Positions 11,470 through 21,822 of a DNA stretch of 64,000 nucleotides are shown one piece after another. Below the pieces are notes generated by a model. It saw only the letters and a program-made list of their open reading frames with translations. It was not told the DNA's origin and ran no database searches. Within the stretch, counting starts at the first letter, position 1. Each line of letters starts with the position of its first letter. The stretch is from Datura wrightii (lineage: Eukaryota > Streptophyta > Magnoliopsida > Solanales > Solanaceae): NCBI GenBank assembly GCA_035772735.1, contig JASDFA010000018.1:143907501-143971500 (forward strand), in the 5' to 3' direction. The position numbers and the translations under genes are program-made.

Positions 11470-13972
11470 TGTTACACCCTGTAAAACTCCCAACACATAG
11501 ATGGCCTATTTGCATGTTGGTTAGAGAGTATTTGAAAGCCAAACATGCTAGAAAAAGGCTCGGAAAAAGACCGAATGAAAAACCTGTTGAACCATCGCGG
11601 AAGGAGCCAGGGCAGAGCCCCTCCGCGATGGCAATGTGTCACGGAGGTGGAGCCTCCGCGTTGGCTCCGTGACATGTTGGCCCTGTCCGGGCCCAAGTAT
11701 ATAAACCCCTCACTTCGGTTTATTTCATAAAATTCTTATAATTTCCAGAAGAGAGCATAGGGGAACAGGGGAGAACGAAGATTCCTTACCAATATTTGAA
11801 TTATGCCGTCAAACGCGGTCCAAACTCAAATTAACTCCAGATACCGAGGTATTAAGCAGTAAGGAGCATTCCTACGGATTTAGTTTAGCGAAATTCGGCC
11901 GGCAAATCATCGTGCTACCGAACTAAGGCAAGTGGAATTGCTCCAGATTAGTGTCCATGTGCTCCTAGCCTTAAAGTGAATATTTCTTCCTTCTGGACTT
12001 TCAAGAAATAGCAAGTTTTTTACCGTCTTTCGATAAGCTAAAGTTTAGGCTATAAATATATCGAAAGTGACGTTTTCTTTCAGAATATTGGTGTATTTAG
12101 TTCTAATTGACACATATGTAAATGCAGTTAGGAGAAATAGCTGGAGAACTGACCGAGCTTCGTCCGTTAGTCTGATAAATCGAGGTTAAGGTATGTAAAG
12201 CCAGTTTCTTCGGCAAGTTAGTAGTTTTAGCTTTGTATAGCACAGTAAACTCCGTAGTAAAATTCCCGGAGTTGAATATTGAGTATTGTGCAAGTTTAGT
12301 AAATATGGTTTGCGTTGTTATATCGTACTCAGTCTGAAAGTTAGTAAAGCATGCGCCAAAATGGAAAGTTAGCATTCCAGACTCAGTATAGCCCAACAGG
12401 TGATTAGCAAGCATGTTTCTAGAATAAGAGTTAGTAAAGTAAATGAGACAGTCATATAGTATCTTGGCTACAGATTAGCCATACAGTTAGATAGTATCTT
12501 GGCTACAGATTAGCCATGCAGTTAGATAAAGATCACAGATTCAGTATAAAGCAGTGTGAGAATCAGTATAATACAGAAAGAGATCAGAATAAGAAATCAG
12601 AATTCAGATAGTATTTTTCAGTTTAAACATGCTTGCTATATATGTGCTTATTGTTTATTGAGACTTGGTTGTGTCGTGAGGGCACCCTTTTGAGCGTCCC
12701 CGCCGCCCCTGGGTTGGTAACTATGTCGTCCACTGAGCGGGTGGGTTTACGTCACTCCAAGGAGTGGCATGCCATCCCCAGTTTTGACAAAGATGGGATG
12801 AAGCTTTCCCCATATCAGGCTGATCAGCATTACAGTACAGATAGCCCTGTTGTGCGCAAACTCCCAGGGAATAGATTCAAATACAGTTACAGTTATAGAT
12901 ACAGTATAGGAGTCCTCCGGACTCAGACACGGTTATTTATATCAGAGGCTATGGCCTGAGCCGGAGACCCAGGGGGCTGGCAGAGGTGGTCGTAGTTAGC
13001 AGATGAGTGGAGTGACTTATTTTTGGTTGGTTTTGACCCGGGTAGGGGTATATAGATTGTTTGCTTGTTTGGCGCCATCCGGCTTATGGGGGTTGGTATT
13101 GGCTCTTGTTTGATATATATATATATATGTATTTATGTGCTATATATTAGTTAATAGACAATAGGCCACCGCGTCTACGGGTACGGTCCTGCCCTATCCC
13201 AGCACAGAAAGTCTGATTCAGTTCATATCAATTCTTACAGATTCAATTATCTCCTGCTATTCAGAATTGCTAGTTATATTTTTTGCATTCAGTTATGTTC
13301 AGTTTGTTTTTCATAATCAGTACCAGTGGTACTGACGCCCATTTGGGGCGCTGCATTACTTGCCTGCAGGTACTCATAGACGAGAAGGCGATCCCTTGTG
13401 ATCCTAGCCAGCACAGAGTCATCAGCTCCTGTCATCCGGAGCTCGATATTCAGAGGTGTATTTCATTTTCTTATTTTGTATAGTACGGGTAGGTCGGGGC
13501 CCTGTCCCGACCATCTTATCAATATTCCTAGAGGCTTGCAGTCTGTATATGTTTCCCTGTGGCTAGTTGTGCCGGTCGTGTGAGGCCGTGCATTTTGTTT
13601 AGCTGTTTAGCATTATTGATTATGTTGGCCGTGTGGGGCCATAGTCTGATAGTAGTGGTGACCTTGCCGGTCACGTAGTTATTCAATATTCTATTGTTGA
13701 GTTACAGATAACTAGACAGCATGGTACCCTTGTCGGCCCGCATAGGTTTCCCCCTTTGTGAGCATGTTTCTGGTTAGCTGATGATACAGTTTAGGTAGCT
13801 ATAGGCCCAGTCGGCCGGAGGCTGTATTTACAGCCGTTATATAGCCCGTTGATTCCTTGAATCTGAGTTAGAGCCAGCCAGGCATCAGATGTGCTTAGGC
13901 TCAGTAGTCTAGCAGTTCAGGTCCTAATAGGGCACCAGGTGCCAGTCATACCCCCCAAGGCGGGGCGTGACA
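11470..13972 (+). repeat. T1 3' LTR
   Basis: Begins TGTTACACCCTG and ends GGGGCGTGACA. It repeats the 5' LTR including both GC-rich stems (first stem arms at 11592-11601 and 11622-11631) and the TATA box at 11698-11705. In the second stem's right arm, GTGACATG replaces GTGACACG. The short TA tract is at 13113-13128. Confidence 0.95.
11592..11705 (+). promoter_or_regulatory. Inverted repeats and TATA box of T1 3' LTR
   Basis: Copy of the 3781-3894 module: CCATCGCGGA/TCCGCGATGG intact, the second stem with one decayed end pair, then TATATAAA at 11698-11705. Confidence 0.75.
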
Positions 13973-14410
13973 AGCATGCTTTATAGTTCATTCTTAATTA
14001 AGACTTCTCTTCCCCCAAATGATAATATTCTACCTTGAAAACTATGTGTCATCTTTCAATTTTAGGACGAGAGAATCATAGTAAGATATCTTGTTTCTAT
14101 TGTTGAATATTGGACAACCAAAGCAGGTGAAAGGGAAGCTACCTTGCTTTATCTTGGTCACTTCTTTGACTCTTTTAACCCACTTCTTGTCAACCTTTTC
14201 ATGAACACAAAAAGCACTTTTCTCCAAATTAATCAGCTACCCTGAGCATCTTTCATATTGTTGCAATACATGTTTCATCAATCTTAGTGTCTTCTGTCTG
14301 CAGAGGAGAAAAGAATTGTATCATCTGCATACGCTAGATGATTTAATTCAAGACTCCATTTAGGTACTCCATAAGGTATAAACCTAGGATTCTATAATAG
14401 CATATTTAAG
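13973..14410 (-). pseudogene. LINE ORF2 reverse transcriptase palm (5'-truncated)
   Basis: The minus strand reads NPRFIPYGVPKWS, then HLAYADDTILFSS with the catalytic YADD at 14331-14320, then INLEKSAFCVHEKV and GSFPFTCFGCPIF, all typical of plant L1-type RT. It joins the C-terminal part at 3658 once T1 is removed. The 5' end is missing: at about 14410 the sequence changes to the plus-strand LTR of B. A true insertion truncation or a later deletion could explain this. Confidence 0.88.
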
Positions 14411-14581
14411 TTGACTCTTATGGTTGATATGTATTCAAACTTCCGCTTCTTCATGTTTTCAGTTATCAGCTTTCTCTTGAAGTATGTTCTTTAGTTATCA
14501 TGTTCATGCCATGGTTGACTTGGATCCATTCGTGGTTCTAGATTTCGCGTCTCGGTCTGTACCCATGTTCGGGTCGTGACA
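14411..14581 (+). repeat. B 5' LTR, 3' end only
   Basis: Matches the last roughly 165 bp of the LTR at 45276-47490 (GTTGATATGTATTC, later CCATGTTCGGGTCGTGACA). About 2 kb of LTR is missing on the left, replaced by LINE sequence. Confidence 0.85.
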
Positions 14582-14585
14582 AACT

Positions 14586-14597
14586 TGGTGTCAAAGC
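14586..14597 (+). other. B primer binding site (mutated)
   Basis: TGGTGTCAAAGC, two changes from TGGTATCAGAGC, 4 bp after the LTR end. Confidence 0.8.
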
Positions 14598-14650
14598 AAA
14601 GTTTAAAGTGTTTTAGGGTATCTAAAGCTGCATTGAGTAGAGTCTTTTTT

Positions 14651-14740
14651 ATGGGTATGAAGTGCGCCACACTTATGGGGGAGAGGCTACAAGACTCTAT
14701 AGGAAATTTCCCTTCTTTCATGATCTATGTAATGCAATGA
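14651..14740 (+). CDS. Short upstream ORF in B leader
   Basis: 29 codons (MGMKCATLMGERL...) starting 65 nt after the primer binding site start. The surrounding box GTGCGCCACACTTATG...GAGGCTAC is shared with D and I, and loosely with T1. Unknown role. Confidence 0.35.
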   Translation: MGMKCATLMGERLQDSIGNFPSFMIYVMQ

Positions 14741-14787
14741 AGTATCTCTCTATCCTTCTCACTCTTGCTATACGCATTTGCAGAATC

Positions 14788-15960
14788 ATGCCTCCATGCC
14801 GAGTAAATGTTAGAAGGAATGGAAATGGAAATGACCATGAAAATGGAAATGGAGATGGACACCAACAAGACCCTCCAGCACCAGTAGGTCTTTTACCAGA
14901 GAAGGTCTCTCATGCCTAGTTTATGGCGGCTTTTCAGATGTTGACGCAAGCTTTGACCGCTTAGGTTAACCAGCAGATAGTGACCCATATTCCTTAGAGT
15001 GGGAACACAGCGGTGGCTCGAGTTCTGGACTTTTGCAAGATGAATCCACTTGAGTTCCTCGGGCTCAAGAGTGGATGAGGACCTATATGAGTCTCTTGAG
15101 GCGTTATAGAAGATCACTCATATTATGGGGGTAATGGGGGAAGAGAGCGCAGACTTAGCCTCCTACCAGCTGAAAGGGATTGCTTATATTTGGTATCACC
15201 ATTGGAGGGATGGTAGAAAAGTGGACACAGTTCCCATGAGCTGGGATGAGTTCATGACTACCTTCTTAGACAGATTCTTCTCTAGGGAGTTGAGAGAGGC
15301 AAAGGCTGCAGAGTTCATCAACTTGAGGCAGAACAATATGTCTCTACAAGAGTATGCCTTGGAGTTCACCCGGCTATCCAAGTATGTGTCGAAGATGGTT
15401 GCGGCTTAGACAGCTCGTATGAATAGATTTGTGTATGGAATGTAAGATGCACCTGTCAAGGAGTGTAGGACCGCAATGTTGAACAGTGACCTAGACTTCT
15501 CTTGATTGGTTATATACGCCTAGTAGATAGAGGCAAATCATATGAAGGAAAGGGAGAGAGAGACCAAGAGGGCCAGGATAGGTAGCTTTGGGTTTTCCTA
15601 GTAGAGATCCAATGGCGGAAATCATCAGTAGTCCCACCAGAGACCATCAGGCCCAGCACTGTCATCAGTCATTGTACCATCCAGATCTAGGCATGATCTG
15701 AGGGGAAGGACATCAGGCTCCAGAGGATAGGTGAGTAGGTCAGGAGAGCACAGCGTGCTAGTTTGTGGCAAGTATGGCAAAAAGCAACTCAGAGAGTGCC
15801 CAGCAGGCTTAGGTGCATGTTTCAGGTGTGGGAAGCCAGGAAATCTGCTTAGAGACTTCCTTTTATCCAGACAGGACCATAGTAGAGGCCATGACCTAGC
15901 CACCAGTTCAGCAGCTCCACCAGCATGCTCAGCTCAGTAGGGTGCACCCACTAATGCATG
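14788..15960 (+). pseudogene. B gag
   Basis: Starts MPPCRVNVRRNGNGN, like A's gag. The capsid core is at about 15125-15409 (ADLASYQLKGIAYIWYHHW, SWDEFMTTFLDRFF, MSLQEYALEFTRLSKY). A zinc-knuckle stretch CFRCGKPGNLLRD lies near 15820; its His is replaced by Asn and its final Cys is lost. Stops interrupt it at 14918 and many later places, and there are frameshifts. Structural particle protein if intact. Confidence 0.85.
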
Positions 15961-16019
15961 TGGTAGTTAGTGTCGGAATAAATTTTATTCCCTCTCATCT
16001 TGTCAGGAGCAGGAGGTCT

Positions 16020-19000
16020 CTCTAGATGTGGTCACTAGTATGTTGCGAGTATTTTATTTTGATGTGTATGCATTGTTAGATCCAAGAGCTACTTTATCTT
16101 TTGTGACACCTTATGTTGCTATTAATTTTGCAGTTAGTCTCGAAGACCTTTCAAAGCCCTTCTCAGTCTCTACTCCAATCGGTTAGTCAGTTATAGCTCA
16201 ATGGGTATACAGAAATTGCCCTGTTACAATCCTTCAGGAAGTCACCTTAGCCGATTTAGTAGAGTTAGAGATGACAGATTTCGAGATTATCTTTCGTACG
16301 GATTGGTTGCATGCATGTTATACCTTAGTGAAATATAGAACCTAAATGGTAGAGTTTTGATTTCTGGGTGAGCTAGTCCTAGAATGGAAGGGATAGTTTA
16401 GTTGTGCCTGCTGGTCGCTTTGTTTCCTACGTTAAGGCCTGAAAGATAATTTTCAAGGGTTACATGTACCATCTAGTTTGAGTTAAGGATGCTACATTTG
16501 AGATCCCGACTCTTCAGTTTGTCCCTATTGTGTGTGAGTATCCAATGATTTTCTCAGATGATCTACCAGGAGTCCCTCCTGAGCAAGAGACTGACTTTGG
16601 AATTGACCTTCTCGCCGATACGCACCTTATATACATTCCCCCTTAAAAAATGGCTCCAGCTGAGCTAAAGGAATTGAAAATTAGTTGAAGGATCTCTTGG
16701 ATAAGGACTTCATATGGCCTAGTAAGTTCTCATGGGGTGTACCAGTTCTCTTTGTTCAAAAGAATGATGGATCTCTTCGTATGTGCATTGACTATCGGCA
16801 TTTGAACAAGGTCACAATCAAGAACCAGTATCCCCTCCCCAGGATAGATGACTTGTTTGACCAACTTTGGGGTGCTAAGTGCTTCTCAAAGATAGACCTC
16901 AAATCCAGAAATCATTAACTTAGAGTTAGAGAGAGTGACATTTCGAAGACAGCTTTTCGGACTCAGTATGGTCACTATGAGTTTGTAGTTATGTCTTTTG
17001 GACTAATGAATGCTCCTGCAAGTTTTACGGATTTGATAAACAGGGTGTTCAAGACATATTTGGACATGTTTGGGATAGACAACATTCTCATATACTCTTG
17101 GAGCAAGGAGGAGCATGCCCCTCATGTGAAAATTGCGCTACCGACTCTCAAGGATCGCCAGCTATTTGCCAAATTCATCAAGTGTATTTTTTGAACTCAA
17201 TGGTGTTTTTGGGCCATGTGGTTTCATGTGAGGGTGTGCAGGTGGACTCTTAGAAGATAGAAGAAGTGAAGAATTAGCCTAAACCGGTTAATCCTTCAGA
17301 TATCAGTATCTTCTTGGGTTTAGCTGGCTATTATAGGAGGTTTGTTGAAAGATTTTCATCCATTGTAGCACCATTGACTAAGTTGACTCAGAAGAAAGTC
17401 AAATTTTAGTGGTAGGAGGCCTGTGAAAATAATTTTCAGGAATTAGAGACTCGACTCATGTCAGCCCTAGTATTGACCCTACCTAAGGGCACGAATGGAT
17501 TCACTGTGTATTATGATGCCTGTAGGGTTTGTCTTGGATGTGTGTTGATGCAGCATGGTAAGGTCATTGTGTATGCCTCTAGATAGCTTAAAACTCATGA
17601 AAAGAATTATTTGACACGTGACCTAGAGTTGACAGCGGTAGTGTTTGCGTTGAAGATTTGGAGACACTACTTGTATGGAGTGAATATGGATGTGTTAATG
17701 AACCATAAAAGCCTACGGTATGTGTACACCTAGAAGGAATTGAATTTGCAACAAAGGAGATGGTTAGATATGCTCAAGGACTATGACATGAGTGTCCTTT
17801 ATCATTCGGGCAAGACCAATGTAGTAGAGGATGCCCTTATCAAACTGTCCGTGTAGAGTGTTTCTCATGTGGAAGATGAAAGAAAAGAATTGGTGAAGGA
17901 TTTGCATCAGCTTGCATGATTAGGGGTTGTCCTTGTGGATTCAACAGTTGGTGGTGTAATTGTTCAGAATGGTTCAGAATCTTCTTTGGTGACTGAGGTC
18001 GAGGTTAGGCAGGATGAGGATCCTACCTTGGTGAAGTTGAGAGAGGCGCTTCAAAATCAGAAAGTGGAGGTCTTCTCCCAAGGGGGAGATGGTGTACTTT
18101 AATATCAGGTTCATTTATGTGTTTTGTATGTCGATGATTTGAGAGAATGGATGTTGCATGACACTCATGGTTCCAATATTCTATACATCCAGGTGCCACC
18201 ATGATGTACCGTGACCTACGGGAAGTCTATTGGTGGAATGGCATGAAGAAGACATAGCAGTGTTTGTGGCTAAGTGTCCAAATTATCAACATGTGAAAGT
18301 TGAGAATCAAATACCTGGGTGGTATGCTATAAGACATCAGTATCCCCACTTGGAAGTGAGAAGAGATCAATATGGATTTCATCACAGGGTTGCCTCGCAC
18401 TCGCTGATAGTTTGACTCTATATAGGTGGTGGTAGACAGGTTGACCAAAGCAGCTCATTTCTTACCAGTCAAAACTACTGATTCAGCTGAGGACTGTTCT
18501 AGATTATATATTTGAGAGTTGGTTCGGTTGCATAGAATTACATTGTCCATCATTTCAGACAAAGGTACTCAATTTACCTTATAGTTTTGGAGATCATTTC
18601 AGAAAAGACTTGGTATTCAGTTCAATCTTAACACAACTTTTCACCCACAGATTGATGGTCAAGCTGAGCGGACAACTCAGACTCTTGAGGATATGTTAAG
18701 AGCATGTGTGATTAACATTAAAGGAAATTGGGATGATCATTTACATCTCATCGAGTTTGCTTACAACAATTATTACCATTCTAGCATTCAGATTGCTCTG
18801 TTTGAGGCTCTTTGTGGGCGGAGGTGTAGATCTCCTATTGGTTGGTTGAGGTAGGAGAAGCTACGTTGATAGGGCTAGATTTAGTTCATGAGGCTGTGGA
18901 GAAAGTTCAACTTATAAGGGAAAGGCTGAAAACAACTTAGAGTTGTCAAAAGTCATATGTGGATGTTAGGCAAAGAGACCTTGAGTTTGAAGTTGACAAT

Positions 19001-19140
19001 TGGGTGTTCTTAAAGGTGTCTCCCATGAAGGGAGTGATAAGGTTCGGAAAGAAAGGGAAGCTTAGTCCCTAATATGTTGTCCCTTATAGAATTGTTGGAC
19101 GTGTTCGCAAGGAGGCCTATGAGTTGAAACTAAAGGCAGA
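16020..19140 (+). pseudogene. B pol: protease to integrase (interrupted by C at its end)
   Basis: The protease is near 16040-16330 (ALLDPRATLSFVTPY, with the Gly of the DPG motif replaced). The RT is near 16685-17200 (FVQKNDGSLRMCIDYRHLNK, FDQLWGAKCFSKIDLKS). The catalytic region is shortened to FGIDNILIYS, so both its spacing and its second Asp are altered. RNase H, near 17200-17850, is out of frame with many stops. The integrase, near 18200-19140, is recognisable (FVAKCPNYQHVKVENQIPG and the SDKGTQFT region). The gene runs to YELKLKAEL and continues at 44683. Clearly dead. Confidence 0.85.
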
Positions 19141-19145
19141 GTTAG

Positions 19146-20582
19146 TATTATACCTTTAAAGCCCTAAGATCAGACCTAGGAGTTGAAATGGAGAAAGTAG
19201 GATTTTCTGCACCAGGTCACAGAACGAGTCATCCTGTGACCCGTCAGGATGATCACAAGTCGTTAACTAACTCATGGTGAGAAGTCTTGACTTCTTTGGA
19301 AATTTTCAAGTTGCGGTGACCACGGGTGTCACCACGAGTCGTGGTCAGCCCCATGAGTTGTTAGGTGACCCGTGGTCAAGGGCACTTGAAGGATAAAGGA
19401 AGGGACAGTAGTGTACCTCACGACTGGACACCACGAGTCATGGTCAATGCCACAATTCGTTAAGTGAGTCGTGGTCAGCAGTTGGTTAAGGATTTAAGGT
19501 TTTTGGGCAGTGAAGGTAACAAGAGGTGATCATGAGTCACAGTCACCAGTGACGAATCATTAGGTCCCTCATGGGGACCCTTTGAGAAACATGGCTAGTG
19601 TACTTGACGATGGGAGACCATGAGTCGTGATCAGAGGTGGCGACTCTTCCAATCCCTTGTTGGGTCAGTCAAACCTATGCCTCAGAACTACGAGCCAACA
19701 TAGGTATGATCAGATTATTTGGGACCTCCTTTGGAGCTTTCCCTACCCCAAGGGGCCTTCATCTTGATATCGATATCATGGTGGCGTCCTTACCCTGGCA
19801 AGGCTTTGGACGGCTCTGCCCACATGAGTGTGATAGTCGAGACCACATAAGCTCTATCGTGGTAATGTCAGTTATAAGACGAGTCTCCCATTATTCCTCA
19901 TAATTTCAGTTATGTATGTTTATCATTCATGATATATGTGTGTCTCTGTGTGTGTGTGTGTTCTAAAGAAGGTTTGACCCAATGTTCAGTTTTACTTATA
20001 ATTATCAGATTCCGTCTTTGAGTCATTCGATTTAGTTATGATGTTCAGTTATGTTCAAATCATGATTTTAGAAAATAGCATGCAAGGCCTACTCTCAAAT
20101 TCTTATTTTTATTATGTTTTAATTGTGCATGTTTAAATAATTTTACTTAAGCAGTTTTACTTGCCTTGCATACTCAGTACATTTCACGTACTGACCGCAT
20201 ACTCTATGTTGTATCTCTTTATGATACAGACTCCAATCTTCATACTCAACCTCGTAACTAGCCAGCTCTGGAGTTAGCATCCAGTCTCTATTGGTGTGTC
20301 CTCATCTATCGAGGGCCCCTTTCTATTTTGTTATGTTTGCATATTTTCAGTTTCAGGCTTAAAGAGTTAGTTAGGGTTTTGTTCCATCAACTCATCAAAA
20401 TTAGAGGCTTTTCAAATATAGATTGTATTCAGCTTTAGACTCGTGTTGTATGTTCAGATTCTATATAATGCTAGACTTCCGCTATGATTATTATGATTGA
20501 TCTTCCGCTCTTATTGATTAAGTTAGAAGTTATGTTCATGCCATGGGTCGACTTGGAGTCCCTCAGGGTTCCTTGTCCCGTG
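19146..20582 (+). repeat. C 5' LTR with internal and 3' deletions
   Basis: Aligns with the 3' LTR at 40816. It lacks about 840 bp between CTTGTTGGG (near 19665) and the GTCAAACC stretch, the counterpart of about 42934-43770 in the 3' LTR. It also ends at CCCGTGTCT, short of the terminal GGGACA. The motif array of GAGTCGTGG type is at about 19205-19640. Stem-loops are at 20174-20194 and about 20209-20228. Confidence 0.85.
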
Positions 20583-21822
20583 TCTTGTTTGACCAGCTTT
20601 TAGAATCCGATATGGTCATTATGAGTTTATAGTTATGTCTTTTGGACTAACAAATGCTCCTGCAGCTTTTATGGATTTGATGAACAGGGTGTTCAAGCCA
20701 TACTTGGATATGTTTGTGATCGTGTTTATCGATGACATCCTGATATACTCTTGGAGCGAGGAGGAGCATGACGTTCATTTGAGGGTGGTGCTATAAACTC
20801 TCAAGGATCACCTATTATATGCTAAATTCAGCAAGTTCAAGTTTTTGTCGAACTCAATGGCATTTTGGGCCAGGTGGTGTCAAGCGAGGGTGTAAAGGTG
20901 GACTCTCAAAAGATAGAAACAGTGAAGAATAGGACTAGACCGGTGAATCCATCAGACATCAAGAGTTTCTTGGTTTTAGCTGGGTACTATCGGAGATTTG
21001 TTGAGGGTTTTTCATCTATTGCTGTGCCATTGACCAAATTGACCCAAAAGAAGGTGAAGTTCCAATGGTTAAAGGCTTGTGAGAAGAGCTTCCAAGAATT
21101 GAAGGCTCGACTCACCTCAGCACCGACGTTAACCCTACCTGAGGGTACTGATGGGTTTGTGGTATATTGCGATGCTTCTAGAATCGCCCTTGGTTGTGTA
21201 TTGATGTAGCATGGTAAAGTGATAGCTTGTTCTTCCAGGAAGATGAAGGTTCATGAGAAGAATTATCCGACCCATGATCTCGAATTGGCGGTGGTAGTAG
21301 TTGCCTTGAAGATTTGGAGACACTATTTGTATGGGGTCCATGTAGATGTGTTTATGGACCACAAAATCCTACAGTATGTGTTTACTCAGAAGTATCTAAA
21401 TGTATTTCAAAGGAGGTGATTGGAGTTACTTAAGGATTATGATATGAATGTCCTTTACAATCTAAGAAAGGCTAATGTGGTGGAAGACGCTCTTAGTAGG
21501 CTTTCTATGGAGAGTGTGTCCCATGTAGATTAGGGGAGGAAGGAGCTGGTGAAGGATGTGCATTGACTTGAAAGGTGGGGAGTTCATTTCGTTGACTCGG
21601 CCGATGGTGGAGTTAATGTTCAAAACGGATCAGATCATACTTGGTGACTGACGTAAAAGCGAGACAAGACGATGACGCTATTTTGGTAAAGTTAAAGGAA
21701 GCAGTTCAGAATCAGAAGGTAGAGGTCTTCTCCAAAGGGCGAGACGGCATTCTTCGATATCAGGGTCTCTTGTGTGTTCTGGATGTTGATAATTTGAGAG
21801 ATTGGATATTGCACAAGGCTCA
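20583..21822 (+). pseudogene. C pol: RT C-terminal half, RNase H and integrase start
   Basis: Begins LFDQL and jumps straight to RIRYGHYEF, so about 29 residues of RT are missing. It continues SFGLTNAPAAFMDL, the catalytic FIDDILIYS, then GYYRRFVEGFS and the RNase H motif YCDASRIALGCVLM. The conserved DHKSLQY motif has become DHKILQY. It has scattered stops (TAG at CVLM*HGK) and small frameshifts. It breaks at LHKAH, where solo LTR S1 is inserted. Non-functional. Confidence 0.88.

Larger units (their letters stand above)
3659..13972 (+). mobile_element. T1: full-length Ty3/Gypsy chromovirus-like LTR retrotransposon
   Basis: The element is 10.3 kb with two LTRs (2540 and 2503 bp) that begin TGTTACACCC and end GGGGCGTGACA. 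It has a primer binding site at 6203, gag, protease, RT, RNase H, integrase and a chromodomain-like tail, then a purine tract at 11457. Flanks are GGCAT (3654-3658) and AGCAT (13973-13977), a 5-bp target duplication with one change. It sits in the LINE. Removing it plus one target copy makes the LINE frame continuous. The LTRs are very similar, so T1 looks younger than B or C, but its coding region has about 15 stops plus frameshifts. Non-autonomous now; transcription could still be possible. Confidence 0.95.
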
